The notes: generated from the letters alone by a model not told the origin. A stretch of DNA of 64,000 nucleotides from Piscinibacter lacus (GCF_016735685.1 NZ_JAERRA010000001.1:372001-436000); one strand, 5' to 3'; positions 16,296 through 25,942 are shown, counted from the stretch's first letter. A program made the numbers and translations.

Positions 16296-17534
16296 ATGAA
16301 GGTCATCGTCGTCAACGACCACCTCGTGCCCGATGGCGGGGCGGACGTGGCCGCGCTCAACAGCGCCGAGGCCCTGGCCGCGGCCGGGGCCGAGGTCACT
16401 GTCTTCGCGGCCGACCGCCTGCCCGAGGCTGACACCCGGCCGCGGCCCTACCGCATCGTCAGCACCGGCCAGGACGACCTGGCCCGCGGCCACCCCATCG
16501 GCGCCGCGCTGCAGGGCCTGTGGAATCCCCAGGCCGCGCGGGCCCTGCGCGCGCTGCTGGCCGCGCACGACCCGGCCGACACCGTGGTGCATGTGCACAG
16601 TTGGACCAAGGCCCTGTCGAGCAGCATCTTCCCGGTCGCGCCGCAGGCCGGCTTCAAGCAGTTGCTGACGGTGCATGAGTACTTCTCGGTCTGCCCGAGC
16701 GGCATGCTCTTCAACTCGCAGACGCGCCGGATCTGCACGCTCCAGCCCATGTCGCTGGCCTGCCTGGCCACCCACTGCGACGCGCGCCGCTATGCGCACA
16801 AGCTCTACCGCGTCGCCCGCCATGCCGTGCAGGAGCATGTCGGCCGCCTGCCGCGGCAGGTGGACCGCTTCCTGACGATCTCCCGCCTCTCGCAGCAGCG
16901 GGTGGCCGAGCACCTGCCGCCGGGCGCGCGCTTCAGCCCCGTGCGCAACCCGATCGAGGTCGGCCCGCAGTTGCCGCCGGCCGATCCGGGCGCCGGCCGC
17001 GCCTTCGCGATGGTGGCGCGCATGTTCGCGCCCAAGGGCTGGGAGGTCTTCCTCGAAGCCTGCGAGCGCGCCGGCGTGCCGGCCCTGTGCATCGGCGAGG
17101 GCCCGGACCGCGCCGCCTTGCAGTCCCGCTTCCCGGCCGCGCGGTTCACCGGCCAGCTCGACCGCGCCGGCGTGGTGGCGGCCGTGCGCTCGGCACGCGC
17201 CCTGGTGCTGCCCTCGCGCTGGGTCGAGACCCAGGGCATGGTGATCGCCGAGGCGGCGGCCCACGGCATCCCGGGCCTGGCCTCCGACGTGTGCGGTGGC
17301 GGCGAGGCCATCGAGCCGGGTGTCAACGGTTTCATCTTCCCGAACGGCGATGTCGCGACACTTGCGGCCCAGTTGCGTCGCCTGGCCGACGACGATGCGC
17401 TGGCCCGCCGCCTCGGGGCCGAGGCCTACCGCCGCTTCTGGGCCGATCCGCCCACCCATGCGCAGCATGCCCGCGAGCTGCTGCAGGTCTACCGCGAGCT
17501 GCTCGACGAGCGGGCCGCGGCTCCCGTTTTCTGA
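16296..17534 (+). CDS. Glycosyltransferase family 4
   Basis: 412 residues with two Rossmann-type lobes (GT-B). The N-terminal lobe has the glycine-rich VPDGGADVAALNSAEAL, and the C-terminal lobe has VARMFAPKGWEVFLEA and the nucleotide-sugar motif PSRWVETQGMVIAEAAAHG with the E-x7-E pattern. Cys residues in the middle (VCPSGMLFNSQTRRICTLQP and CLATHCDARR) form a pattern seen in some GT4s. It probably builds the repeat unit. It lies 40 bases after the acyltransferase gene and 26 before the SDR gene, in one operon. Confidence 0.9.
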   Translation: MKVIVVNDHLVPDGGADVAALNSAEALAAAGAEVTVFAADRLPEADTRPRPYRIVSTGQDDLARGHPIGAALQGLWNPQAARALRALLAAHDPADTVVHVHSWTKALSSSIFPVAPQAGFKQLLTVHEYFSVCPSGMLFNSQTRRICTLQPMSLACLATHCDARRYAHKLYRVARHAVQEHVGRLPRQVDRFLTISRLSQQRVAEHLPPGARFSPVRNPIEVGPQLPPADPGAGRAFAMVARMFAPKGWEVFLEACERAGVPALCIGEGPDRAALQSRFPAARFTGQLDRAGVVAAVRSARALVLPSRWVETQGMVIAEAAAHGIPGLASDVCGGGEAIEPGVNGFIFPNGDVATLAAQLRRLADDDALARRLGAEAYRRFWADPPTHAQHARELLQVYRELLDERAAAPVF

Positions 17535-17560
17535 ATGCACCCCTTCCCGGATTCCCCACG

Positions 17561-18532
17561 ATGACCCGAACCCTCGTCACAGGCGGCAGCGGCTTCATCG
17601 GCAGCAACCTGATCCGCCATCTCGGCGCCCAGGGGCACACCCTGCTGAACCTCGACGTCGCCGAGCCCATGGATGCCGAGGCCCGCGCGCTCTGGCGCCG
17701 CCAGGACATCCTCGATGCCGCCGGCCTGCGGGCGCAGGTCCAGGCCTTCGATCCCGACTTCATCGTCCACCTGGCTGCACGCACCGACCTCGACGGCCGC
17801 AGCCTGGCCGACTACCCGGCCAACACCACCGGCGTGCAGAACCTGATCGACGCGGCCGCCGCCGCGCCGAGGCTGCGCAAGGTGATCTTCGCATCCTCGC
17901 GCCTGGTCTGCCGCATCGGCTACCAGCCGAGCGGCCCGCGCGACTACCAGGCCACCACGCCCTATGGCCAGAGCAAGGTCGAGGGCGAGAACTTGGTCTA
18001 CGCCGACCGCAGCCTGCGCGCCGAATGGGCCATCGTGCGGCCCACCTCGATCTGGGGCCCCTACTTCCGCGTGCCCTACCGCAACTTCTTCGACGCGGTG
18101 CGGCGCGGCCACTATGTGCAGCCGCGCGGCGTGCGGGTGCACAAGTCCTTCGGCTTCGTCGGCAACACCGTCGTCCAGCTTCAGCGCCTGCTGGAGGCCG
18201 AGCCCGGTCGCATCCAGGGCCAGATGTACTACCTGGCCGACTACGAACCGCTGGAGCTGCACGACTGGTCGGGCCGGGTGGCCCGCACCATGGGCGTGCC
18301 GGTTCCGCGCGAGATCCCCATGGCGGTGCTGAAGCTGATGGCCCGCAGCGGCGACCTGCTGGCCACCCTGGGCTGGCGCGGCGTGCCGCTGACCAGCTTC
18401 CGGCTCGACAACCTGATCACGCCCATGGTCCACGACCTGGAGCCGCTGCGCGCCGTCTGCGGCCCGACGCCGCACAGCCTGGACGACGGCGTGCGCGCGA
18501 CCGTCGCCTGGATCCAGCAGGGCAAGGCCTGA
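17561..18532 (+). CDS. NAD-dependent epimerase/dehydratase (extended SDR)
   Basis: 323 residues. N-terminal NAD-binding TGGSGFIGSNLIRHLGAQG; catalytic YGQSKVEGE (Tyr-x3-Lys). The Ser-rich SSRLVCRIGY strand comes before it. Members of this family make nucleotide sugars by epimerisation, dehydration or reduction; the substrate cannot be fixed here. It lies between two GT4 genes, three bases ahead of the WcaI-like gene, so it probably supplies a sugar for the exopolysaccharide. Confidence 0.85.
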   Translation: MTRTLVTGGSGFIGSNLIRHLGAQGHTLLNLDVAEPMDAEARALWRRQDILDAAGLRAQVQAFDPDFIVHLAARTDLDGRSLADYPANTTGVQNLIDAAAAAPRLRKVIFASSRLVCRIGYQPSGPRDYQATTPYGQSKVEGENLVYADRSLRAEWAIVRPTSIWGPYFRVPYRNFFDAVRRGHYVQPRGVRVHKSFGFVGNTVVQLQRLLEAEPGRIQGQMYYLADYEPLELHDWSGRVARTMGVPVPREIPMAVLKLMARSGDLLATLGWRGVPLTSFRLDNLITPMVHDLEPLRAVCGPTPHSLDDGVRATVAWIQQGKA

Positions 18533-18534
18533 GC

Positions 18535-19764
18535 ATGCGCATCCTGCTGCATTCGACCTATTACGCGCCCGAGCTGACGGCGATCGCCAAGTACAACGCC
18601 GAGATGATGCGCTGGCTGCAATCGCGCGGCCACGAGGTGCGCGTGCTGAGCGCCGCACCGCACTTCCCGGCCTGGAAGGTGCACGAGGGCTACACCGCCG
18701 CCTGGTACAGCCACAGCGTCGAGGCGGGCGTGCCGGTCTGGCGCTGCCCGGCCTTCATCCCGCGCCGGCCCTCAGGCCTGCAGCGCCTGGTGCAGATCGC
18801 CAGCCTCACGCTCAGCAGCGTGCCGGCCATGATCCGCCAGGCCTTCTGGCGGCCGGACGTGGTCATCGGCGTCGAGCCGCCGCTGCTGTGCTTTGCCGCC
18901 GCCCGCCTGGGCGCGCTGCTGTGCGGCGCCAAGGTCTGGCTGCATGTGCAGGACCTGGAAGTCGACGCGGCCTTCGACCTCGGCATCCTGCGCGGCCGGC
19001 GCGCGCGCCAGCTTGCGCTGGGCGTCGAGCGCCTGCTGATGGCCGGCTGCGCGCGCGTCTCGACCATCTCCGGCCGCATGGCCGAGCGCCTGCTCGCCAA
19101 GGGCGTGGCGCCGGAGCGGCTGTTCATGATGCCGAACTGGGTCAACCTGGCGGCCATGCCGGCGAGCGCCTCGGGCGCGGCCTTCCGGGCTGAGCTGGGC
19201 CTGCCGCCGGGCAGCAAGGTGGCGCTCTATGCCGGCAACATGGCGGCCAAGCAGGGCCTGGAGACGGTGGTCGAGGCCGCCCGCCTGCTGACCCGGCGCG
19301 AGGACCTGCACTTCGTGATGGTCGGCGACGGGGTCGGCCGGCCGCGCCTGGTCGAGCTGGCCCAGGGCCTGCCGCGCTTCCACTTCCTGCCCATCCAGCC
19401 GGCCGAGCGCCTGCCCGAGCTGCTGGCCCTGGCCGATGTGCACCTGCTGCCGCAGCGCCGCGCGGCGGCCGATCTGGTGATGCCCTCCAAGCTGACCGGC
19501 ATGCTGGCCAGCGGCCGGCCGACGGTGGCCGGCGCCGAGGCCGAGACCGAGCTGGGCCGCGTCGTCGAGGGCCGCGGCTTGCGCGTGACGCCCGAAGACC
19601 CGGCCGCGATGGCCGGCGCCATCGAGCGCCTGATCGACGACCCGGCCCTGGCCGCCGAGCTGGGTGCCGCGGCGCGGCGCTACGCTGTCGAAACCCTGGA
19701 CATGGAAGCCGTCCTGCTGCGCCTGGAACAGGAACTGCAAACCCTGCTTCGGCCCGGCCGCTGA
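18535..19764 (+). CDS. WcaI-like glycosyltransferase family 4
   Basis: 409 residues. It starts MRILLHSTYYAPELTAIAKY, a start characteristic of WcaI-type transferases of colanic acid-like pathways (PEx-TxxAxY). It continues with VLSAAPHFPAWKV, then LHVQDLEVDAAFDLG, and a C-terminal lobe with ALYAGNMAAKQGLETVVEA and PSKLTGMLASGRP. WcaI-like enzymes are thought to transfer fucose or related sugars; the gmd–fcl pair downstream fits that. The start codon overlaps nothing but lies only two bases after the SDR stop. Confidence 0.88.
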   Translation: MRILLHSTYYAPELTAIAKYNAEMMRWLQSRGHEVRVLSAAPHFPAWKVHEGYTAAWYSHSVEAGVPVWRCPAFIPRRPSGLQRLVQIASLTLSSVPAMIRQAFWRPDVVIGVEPPLLCFAAARLGALLCGAKVWLHVQDLEVDAAFDLGILRGRRARQLALGVERLLMAGCARVSTISGRMAERLLAKGVAPERLFMMPNWVNLAAMPASASGAAFRAELGLPPGSKVALYAGNMAAKQGLETVVEAARLLTRREDLHFVMVGDGVGRPRLVELAQGLPRFHFLPIQPAERLPELLALADVHLLPQRRAAADLVMPSKLTGMLASGRPTVAGAEAETELGRVVEGRGLRVTPEDPAAMAGAIERLIDDPALAAELGAAARRYAVETLDMEAVLLRLEQELQTLLRPGR

Positions 19765-19795
19765 ATCCACCGCTCCCCCATCCGCCCGACCCCCC

Positions 19796-20737
19796 ATGAA
19801 CACCACCGCGACGACGATGACCGCCACCACCTCCGGGGCCGTGAGCTGCCGGGTCTGCGACAGCACCGAGACCCACTGGCTCTGCGACACCCACAACACC
19901 CACAGCAAGACGGTCACGCTCGACCACTACCGCTGCCGCAGCTGCGGCTCGGTCTTCGTCGGCAATCAGGTGGACCATGAGGAGCTGGCCGTGGCCTACG
20001 GCACGCTGGACTCCGACACCTACTACGCGGAGATCGGCGAGGAGAACACCCGCAAGATGCTCGACTCCATCGCCGACCTGAAGGCCCTGGGCCTGCAGAA
20101 GGCCAAGCTGATCGACATCGGCACCGGCGACGGTATGTTCGTGCCCCTGCTGCGCGACGCGGGCTTCGACGACATCAGCGTGCACGAGATCGAGGGCTGC
20201 GACCTCTCCAAGGTCAAGCCGCTGGTCAAGGCCGTCTACCAGGACCACGACTACTCGACCCTGCCCGACGCGAGCTTCGACGTGGTCACCCTGCTCGACG
20301 TGGCCGAGCATGTGATCAAGCCGCAGGTGCTGATCGACACCGCGCTGCGCGTGCTCAAGCCGGGCGGCGTGCTCTACCTGCACACCCCGGTCGTCACCCG
20401 CACCGACCGCTTCATGCACGTGCTGCAGCGCACGCCGGGCCTGGGCCGCATCGGCCGCATGTGGCAGTCGGGCCGCACCTCGATCTTCCACTTGCAGAAC
20501 TACACCGCGGCCTCGCTGGAGATGGTCGCCCGCCGCGCCGGCTTCCCGGATGTGAAGGTCATCGTGAAGAACGAGCTGTCCTGGCCGGTGAGCCGCTACA
20601 TCCAGGTCTACCTGCTCAAGCGCCTGCGCCTGCCCAAGCCCTTCGCGGTCCTCTTCCTGCCGATCTTCTATCCCCTGCTCGGCTCGAACTTCTTCAATGC
20701 CAACAAGGGCATCGTGACCGCCCGCAAGGCGGCCTGA
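19796..20737 (+). CDS. Class I SAM-dependent methyltransferase with zinc-ribbon-like N-terminus
   Basis: 313 residues. N-terminal Cys pairs CRVCDS and CRSCGS (about 16–48) form a zinc ribbon. The methyltransferase core has [19 protein letters not shown] (SAM motif I), [16 protein letters not shown] and [13 protein letters not shown]. This class often methylates sugars during polysaccharide assembly. It lies between the WcaI-like gene and gmd with short gaps. A second, similarly built methyltransferase is encoded at 27.1 kb. Confidence 0.87.
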   Translation: MNTTATTMTATTSGAVSCRVCDSTETHWLCDTHNTHSKTVTLDHYRCRSCGSVFVGNQVDHEELAVAYGTLDSDTYYAEIGEENTRKMLDSIADLKALGLQKAKLIDIGTGDGMFVPLLRDAGFDDISVHEIEGCDLSKVKPLVKAVYQDHDYSTLPDASFDVVTLLDVAEHVIKPQVLIDTALRVLKPGGVLYLHTPVVTRTDRFMHVLQRTPGLGRIGRMWQSGRTSIFHLQNYTAASLEMVARRAGFPDVKVIVKNELSWPVSRYIQVYLLKRLRLPKPFAVLFLPIFYPLLGSNFFNANKGIVTARKAA

Positions 20738-20750
20738 GAGGCGATCCGCA

Positions 20751-21884
20751 ATGAGTCAAGTCAAGCGCGCCCTCATCACCGGCGTCACCGGCCAGGACGG
20801 CAGCTACCTCGCCGAATTCCTGCTGGCCAAGGGCTACGAGGTGCACGGCATCAAGCGCCGGGCCTCGCTGTTCAACACCCAGCGGGTCGACCACATCTAC
20901 GAGGATCCGCACGTCGACAACCAGCGCTTCAAGCTGCACTACGGCGACCTGGCCGACAGCTCGAACCTGACCCGCATCCTGGCCGAGGTGCGGCCCGACG
21001 AGGTCTACAACCTCGGCGCGCAGAGCCATGTGGCCGTCAGCTTCGAGGCGCCGGAATACACCGCCGACGTCGATGCCCTGGGCACGCTGCGCCTGCTGGA
21101 GGCCATCCGCTTCCTCGGCCTGGAGAAGAGCTGCCGCTTCTACCAGGCCAGCACCTCCGAGCTCTACGGCCTGGTGCAGGAGATCCCGCAGAAGGAGACC
21201 ACGCCCTTCTACCCGCGCAGCCCCTATGCGGTGGCCAAGCTCTATGCCTACTGGATCACGGTCAACTACCGCGAGGCCTATGGCATGTATGCCTGCAACG
21301 GCATCCTGTTCAACCACGAGAGCCCGCGCCGCGGCGAGACCTTCGTCACCCGCAAGATCACCCGCGGCCTGGCCCACATCGCCCAGGGCCTGGAGCAGGG
21401 CCTGTTCATGGGCAACCTCGACGCGCTGCGCGACTGGGGCCATGCCAAGGACTATGTGCGCATGCAGTGGATGATGCTACAGCAGGAGCAGCCGCAGGAC
21501 TATGTGATCGCCACCGGCGTGCAGTACTCGGTGCGGCAGTTCATCCAGTGGTCGGCGCAGGAGCTGGGCATCACCATGCGCTTCGAGGGTCAGGGCGTCG
21601 ACGAGAAGGGCTATGTCGAATCCATCGCGGGCGACAAGGCGCCGGCGCTGAAGCCTGGCGACTGCATCGTGCGCATCGATCCGCGCTACTTCCGCCCGGC
21701 CGAGGTCGAGACCCTGCTCGGCGACCCGAGCAAGGCCAAGACCCAGCTTGGCTGGGTGCCGGAGATCACCGTGCAGGAGATGTGCGCCGAGATGGTCGCC
21801 GCCGACCTGCAGGCCGCCCGTCGCCTGGCGCTGCTGCGCAAGCACGGGCATGAGGTCTCGGTCTCCCGGGAGGCTGGCCAGTGA
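20751..21884 (+). CDS. gmd: GDP-mannose 4,6-dehydratase
   Basis: 377 residues, matching the family length. NAD(P)-binding [20 protein letters not shown] is diagnostic of Gmd. [17 protein letters not shown] and [20 protein letters not shown] carry the catalytic Thr/Ser, Glu, Tyr and Lys. It converts GDP-D-mannose to GDP-4-keto-6-deoxymannose, the first step to GDP-L-fucose. The stop overlaps the GTG of fcl (GTGA), so the pair is coupled. The enzymes that make GDP-mannose (ManB/ManC) are not in the window. Confidence 0.97.
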   Translation: MSQVKRALITGVTGQDGSYLAEFLLAKGYEVHGIKRRASLFNTQRVDHIYEDPHVDNQRFKLHYGDLADSSNLTRILAEVRPDEVYNLGAQSHVAVSFEAPEYTADVDALGTLRLLEAIRFLGLEKSCRFYQASTSELYGLVQEIPQKETTPFYPRSPYAVAKLYAYWITVNYREAYGMYACNGILFNHESPRRGETFVTRKITRGLAHIAQGLEQGLFMGNLDALRDWGHAKDYVRMQWMMLQQEQPQDYVIATGVQYSVRQFIQWSAQELGITMRFEGQGVDEKGYVESIAGDKAPALKPGDCIVRIDPRYFRPAEVETLLGDPSKAKTQLGWVPEITVQEMCAEMVAADLQAARRLALLRKHGHEVSVSREAGQ

Positions 21885-22846
21885 GCGAGCCCACCGTCTT
21901 CGTCGCGGGCCACCGCGGCATGGTGGGCTCGGCCATCGTCCGGCGCCTGCAGGCGCTGGGCGGCGTGCGCCTGCTGACCGCCAGCCGGGCCGAGCTGGAC
22001 CTGGGCTCGCAGGCGGCGGTGCAGGCCTTCTTCGCGGCCCACCGCATCGACCACGTGGTGCTGGCGGCGGCCAAGGTGGGGGGCATCCATGCCAACAACA
22101 CCTACCCGGCCGAGTTCATCTACGAGAACCTGATGATCCAGGCCAACGTCATCCACGCCGCGCACACGGCGGGGGTGCAGCGCCTGCTCTTCCTCGGTTC
22201 GTCCTGCATCTACCCGCGCATGGCGCCGCAGCCCATGCGCGAGGACGCGCTGCTGACCGGCACGCTCGAGTGCACGAACGAGCCATACGCCATCGCCAAG
22301 ATCGCCGGCATCAAGCTCTGCGAGAGCTACAACCGCCAGCACGGCCGCGACTATCGCAGCGTGATGCCGACCAACCTCTACGGGCCGGGCGACAACTTCC
22401 ACCCCGACAACTCGCATGTCATCCCTGCGCTGATCCGCCGCTTCCACGAGGCGGCGCGAGCCGAGGCGCCGGAGGTGGTCGTCTGGGGCAGCGGCACGCC
22501 GATGCGCGAGTTCCTGCATGTCGACGACATGGCCGCGGCCAGCGTGCACGTGATGAATCTGCCGGCGGCCGACTACCAGGCGCACACCCAGCCCATGCTT
22601 TCGCACATCAATGTCGGCACGGGTGTGGACTGCACGATCCGCGAGCTGGCCGAGGCGGTGGCCCGGGTCACCGGCTTTCGCGGCGCGCTGCGCTTCGACG
22701 CGAGCAAGCCCGACGGCACGCCGCGCAAGCTGATGGATGTCTCGCGCCTCAAGGCCCTGGGCTGGGAAGCCCGCATCGGCCTGGAGGACGGGCTGCGCGA
22801 CGCCTACCGCTGGTTCCTCGCGAACTACACCGAGGCACGGCTCTGA
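21881..22846 (+). CDS. fcl: GDP-L-fucose synthase
   Basis: 321 residues. N-terminal [16 protein letters not shown] is the typical GDP-fucose synthase NADP motif. The active site has [16 protein letters not shown] and [17 protein letters not shown] (Tyr-x3-Lys). It epimerises and reduces the Gmd product to GDP-L-fucose. The GTG start overlaps the gmd stop. It is the last gene of the first plus-strand block and converges on the tannase-family gene. It shows that the polysaccharide probably contains L-fucose or a derivative. Confidence 0.97.
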   Translation: MSEPTVFVAGHRGMVGSAIVRRLQALGGVRLLTASRAELDLGSQAAVQAFFAAHRIDHVVLAAAKVGGIHANNTYPAEFIYENLMIQANVIHAAHTAGVQRLLFLGSSCIYPRMAPQPMREDALLTGTLECTNEPYAIAKIAGIKLCESYNRQHGRDYRSVMPTNLYGPGDNFHPDNSHVIPALIRRFHEAARAEAPEVVVWGSGTPMREFLHVDDMAAASVHVMNLPAADYQAHTQPMLSHINVGTGVDCTIRELAEAVARVTGFRGALRFDASKPDGTPRKLMDVSRLKALGWEARIGLEDGLRDAYRWFLANYTEARL

Positions 22847-22889
22847 GCCGTTGACCGGCCCAGGGGCCGGCCCCGCGCCGTGCCGCGGC

Positions 22890-24287
22890 TCAGCCCCCCG
22901 GCAGCGTGCAGCGGAGGCTGGCCGGGCTGTCCACGCTGCCGCTGCCGACATAGGTCGACACCTCGGGATAGGGGCAGAGGTTGCACTCGCGGCCCGGGAA
23001 GGCGCTGTTCCAGCGGCTGCGCGCGCGCAGGGTGTTGGGCACCTCCTTGTTCTCGACCCAGCGCACCAGCGCGTCCACCGCGTCGAAATCGTCCAGCGCG
23101 CGGCCGCCCTCGCAGTGCTGCATGCCGGGCACGAGGAAGAGCCGAAAGAAGTCGCAGGTCTGCATGAAGCTGGCGCCGGCCCAGCCCAGGTCGCGCGCGT
23201 ACTGGTCGTAGACGGCGACACCGAGGGCCCGGCCGTTCAGCAGCGCTGCCGGTGCCGCCAGCACGTCCAGGTTGCTGGTCGGGCCGCCGAGGAACCACCA
23301 GGGCCAGTCCTCGGCAAAGCGCTTGAAGCCGTCGATGCGGCCGTCGCAGAAGCCGCCGCAGTCCTCGCTGCCGGTCAGCGGCAGGCCGGGCGCGACCGCT
23401 TCGCCGGCGCTGTTGCGCGGGCCGCTGTAGATCAGCGCGGCGGCCACTTGCTCGATCGTCGTCAGGCAGTTGGCCCCGTCGGTGCCGGCCGTGCAGGCCA
23501 GGGACCTGATGTCGAAGTCGCAGCGCGAGGGGTCGCTGACGATGCCGTCGGTCGCACCGTCCTTGGGGTCGCAGTGCTGCATCACGCTCGCGCTGAGTAC
23601 ACGCAGCTTGGGCAGGCTCAGCGGGTAGGCGGTCGCCGCGCGCAGGTTTCGTTGCACGCGCTGCATGTCGCGCGCCACGGCGACCGTCGGGTCGCCGATC
23701 ACGAAGCCGTCAAGCAGGGCCTCGGCCCGCTCGGCGATGCGCATGCCCTGAACGCCGGCGCCCGAACAGCCGACGCAGTCGGCGCGCACGCGGCTGCGGC
23801 GGAACAGCTCGTGCAGCAGGGCTCGGCCGGCGTCGGTGGCTGCAACGGTGCCGCGGTCGGCGAAGGCGCCCTTGCCCTCGATCATCGGCCGGCCGTTCCA
23901 CCCGCTGCCGAGCGGGCTGCGCAACGCGAAGCGCACCCGGCTACCCAGCGTGGTGCTGCCGGCGAGACAGTGCGCTGCGTGGCCGTTGGCCGCGGCCTGC
24001 ACGCCGACTTCGCCAATCCGCAAGCCGCCGAGCGAAGCGCTCGCCATGTCCTGGCAGCGGGCCACTGCCCCCGTCGGGATGACGCTAAAAGTGGTCTTGC
24101 TGCCACCGCTGCGGGCGGCCAGACCCGGGCTGAAGCTGAGGACGGCGAGAGTGCGCAGGGCAGCGAGCTTCGGAACGTCATGACGGCTCCAGCCCGCCCC
24201 GAGCGGGCGAGGCGCGGCGGCGTCGAGGCGCTGCTCCCGGCACCAGTTGGCAAAACGGGGGCCTTGATGCGTGCGACTCGTAAGCAC
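22890..24287 (-). CDS. Tannase/feruloyl-esterase family protein, shortened
   Basis: About 465 residues in frame. Family signs are ARCQDMAS and AHCLAGSTTLGSRVRFALRSP near the N-terminus, nucleophile Ser in DCVGCSGAGVQGMRIAE, and the C-terminal LVPGMQHCEGG with the catalytic His. Usual members are longer: the glycine-rich stretch before the ATDAG segment and a block between it and the Ser motif seem to be missing. The N-terminus is unclear. A signal-peptide-like sequence from an ATG near 24180 (MTFRSSLPCAL) is in another frame, so a frameshift near 24.15 kb is possible. It is the only gene within the polysaccharide region without an obvious role there. Confidence 0.7.
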   Translation of the reverse strand: MLTSRTHQGPRFANWCREQRLDAAAPRPLGAGWSRHDVPKLAALRTLAVLSFSPGLAARSGGSKTTFSVIPTGAVARCQDMASASLGGLRIGEVGVQAAANGHAAHCLAGSTTLGSRVRFALRSPLGSGWNGRPMIEGKGAFADRGTVAATDAGRALLHELFRRSRVRADCVGCSGAGVQGMRIAERAEALLDGFVIGDPTVAVARDMQRVQRNLRAATAYPLSLPKLRVLSASVMQHCDPKDGATDGIVSDPSRCDFDIRSLACTAGTDGANCLTTIEQVAAALIYSGPRNSAGEAVAPGLPLTGSEDCGGFCDGRIDGFKRFAEDWPWWFLGGPTSNLDVLAAPAALLNGRALGVAVYDQYARDLGWAGASFMQTCDFFRLFLVPGMQHCEGGRALDDFDAVDALVRWVENKEVPNTLRARSRWNSAFPGRECNLCPYPEVSTYVGSGSVDSPASLRCTLPGG

Positions 24288-24586
24288 TTGTTAGTTCGGG
24301 CCCGCTTGTCGCACCGGTGAACCCTACAACAGTGCATCATTGCCATGGCTCTTTTGGGGGGCCTGGGGCGCACGGCGTCTTGGGGCTAGCCGCGGGGGCC
24401 TTGGAGGACGGAAGCGGGACGGATCCGGACTCGAACATGCCCGGATGGGATCGTGTCTTGCGACGGAATTGACGCCCCGCTTGCATTTCGAACCCGTCAG
24501 GAATCAGTGATTACACTCAGGCCTGCCCTTTGCTACCGTCCCTGGTTGGCGCTTCTGCCGGGTCGTGACAGGGTCGCGAGGACAGC
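24288..24586. other. Intergenic region ahead of the sugar-transferase operon
   Basis: About 300 bases between the divergent tannase-family and sugar transferase genes. No gene was recognised. It holds GTGTCTTGCGAC (24453–24464), related to the palindrome at 14997–15012, and a sigma-54-like TTGACGCCCCGCTTGCAT (24469–24486) that lacks the -24 GG. A clear sigma-70 promoter is not visible. Confidence 0.4.
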
Positions 24587-25765
24587 ATGAGAGACAAGAG
24601 CTCCCAACTGCGAGAGCAATCAGACATGAGTTCGTCGCTGGCACGCGTTCCTCGCATGAAGCGTCTTTTCGACCTGACGGTGACCCTCGTCATGGCGCCG
24701 TTCTGGATCCCGGTCTGTCTTCTGGCCGCCCTGGCCCTGGTGCTGACGGCGGGCTGGTCGCCCATCTACAGCTCCAAGCGCCGGGTGCACGGCCGGGAGG
24801 TGCGTACCGTCATCAAGTTCCGCACCATGGTCCGCCATGCCGACCGGGTGCTGAACCGCGACACCATCCCCGTGTCGGACACCGCCTTCCTCAACATCCC
24901 GCCCGATCACGAGGTCTACACCCCGGTCGGTCGGCGCATCGAGCGCTACGCCCTCACCGAGATCCCGCAGCTTCTGCAGGTGCTGGCCGGCAGCATGTCG
25001 CTGATCGGCAACCGGCCGCTGCCGGTGAATGTGGTCAATGCCCTGCTCCAGCGCTTTCCCTATGCCGAGGACCGCTTCATCGCCCCGGGCGGCCTGACCG
25101 GCCCGGTGCAGCTCGTCGGCCGCGAGGACATCTCCGACGAGGACCGCCTCGGCCTGGAGATCGACTACAGCCTGCTGACCACGCTGAGCTACTCCTACCG
25201 CATCGACCTCTTCATCCTCTGGAACACGGTGCTGGTCGCCCTGCACTTGCGCAGCGCCTTCACCGTGCCCGAGGTGCGGGCGCTGATGATGCGTGCCGCC
25301 GCACCGGTCGCCGTGCCGCCGGACGAGCTGCTCGAGCGCCGCACCTCCGGCGTCCGCTTCCCGGTGGCGCCGCGCAGCCTGCGGCTGGCCGATGGCCGCC
25401 AGGTCGATCTCTGCGAGATCGGTTACCGCGGCCTGCGCATCGTGGCCGACGAGTCCATCGCGGCAGGCACGGTCCTCCACATTCCGAGCGCGATCACGGC
25501 CTCCGGGCACTTGGTGGCCGTGGTCTGCTGGAGCCGTCCGGCGGACGACGGCCGCATCGCCATGGGCTTGTCGCTGCAGCCTGGGGCCGACACCGTGATG
25601 GCCCTGCTCGACCTGCTGCGCGGACCGGGTTCGGGCGGGGGTCGCAAGCAAGGCGAGGCCGCCCCCCCGTCGGCCGCACGCACCGTGCTGCCGCACAGCC
25701 TGCCGGCCGCCGAACTGGCCGCCGTGCGCGAACGTCACCGGGACGAGCAGCCGCACGCCGCCTGA
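24587..25765 (+). CDS. Initiating sugar transferase fused to a PilZ-like domain
   Basis: 392 residues. Residues about 22–225 are the catalytic domain of polyprenyl-phosphate hexose-1-phosphate transferases: one membrane segment (FDLTVTLVMAPFWIPVCLLA), the FRTM motif, YALTEIPQLLQVLAGSMSLIGNRPLP, and GGLTGPVQLVGRE. There is no WcaJ-type N-terminal multi-span region. Residues about 250–332 look like a PilZ domain: RRTSGVRFPV, then DLCEIG in place of D/NxSxxG, then AVVCWSRPADDGRIAMGLSL. PilZ domains bind c-di-GMP, so repeat-unit initiation may be ligand-controlled. Both binding motifs deviate from consensus. The start has GAGG five bases upstream. Confidence 0.85.
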   Translation: MRDKSSQLREQSDMSSSLARVPRMKRLFDLTVTLVMAPFWIPVCLLAALALVLTAGWSPIYSSKRRVHGREVRTVIKFRTMVRHADRVLNRDTIPVSDTAFLNIPPDHEVYTPVGRRIERYALTEIPQLLQVLAGSMSLIGNRPLPVNVVNALLQRFPYAEDRFIAPGGLTGPVQLVGREDISDEDRLGLEIDYSLLTTLSYSYRIDLFILWNTVLVALHLRSAFTVPEVRALMMRAAAPVAVPPDELLERRTSGVRFPVAPRSLRLADGRQVDLCEIGYRGLRIVADESIAAGTVLHIPSAITASGHLVAVVCWSRPADDGRIAMGLSLQPGADTVMALLDLLRGPGSGGGRKQGEAAPPSAARTVLPHSLPAAELAAVRERHRDEQPHAA

Positions 25766-25942
25766 GAGGCGCGCCCCGCGGGGCGGGGGCTTCCAGCCTG
25801 CGCCCTTGCGCCGTCTTTGTCGTCTTCGCCGTCTGTGCCGGCCGCCCGGCCCGCCCTGCTGCACAAGCCACCCGTCCACGTTCCGGCCCGCCGCCCTCCC
25901 TGGCCGGGCCGTCCGATGGGCCGCGACCCGGCCCCCGATCGC

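Noticed and set aside
15128..16435. Long minus-strand ORF opposite the acyltransferase gene
   Set aside because: It is rich in Gln, His and Arg in the way typical of antisense frames in GC-rich DNA, and matches no protein family.
24469..24486. Sigma-54-like promoter upstream of the sugar transferase gene
   Set aside because: The -12 part (TTGCAT) fits, but the essential -24 GG is replaced by GA, so it is not convincing.
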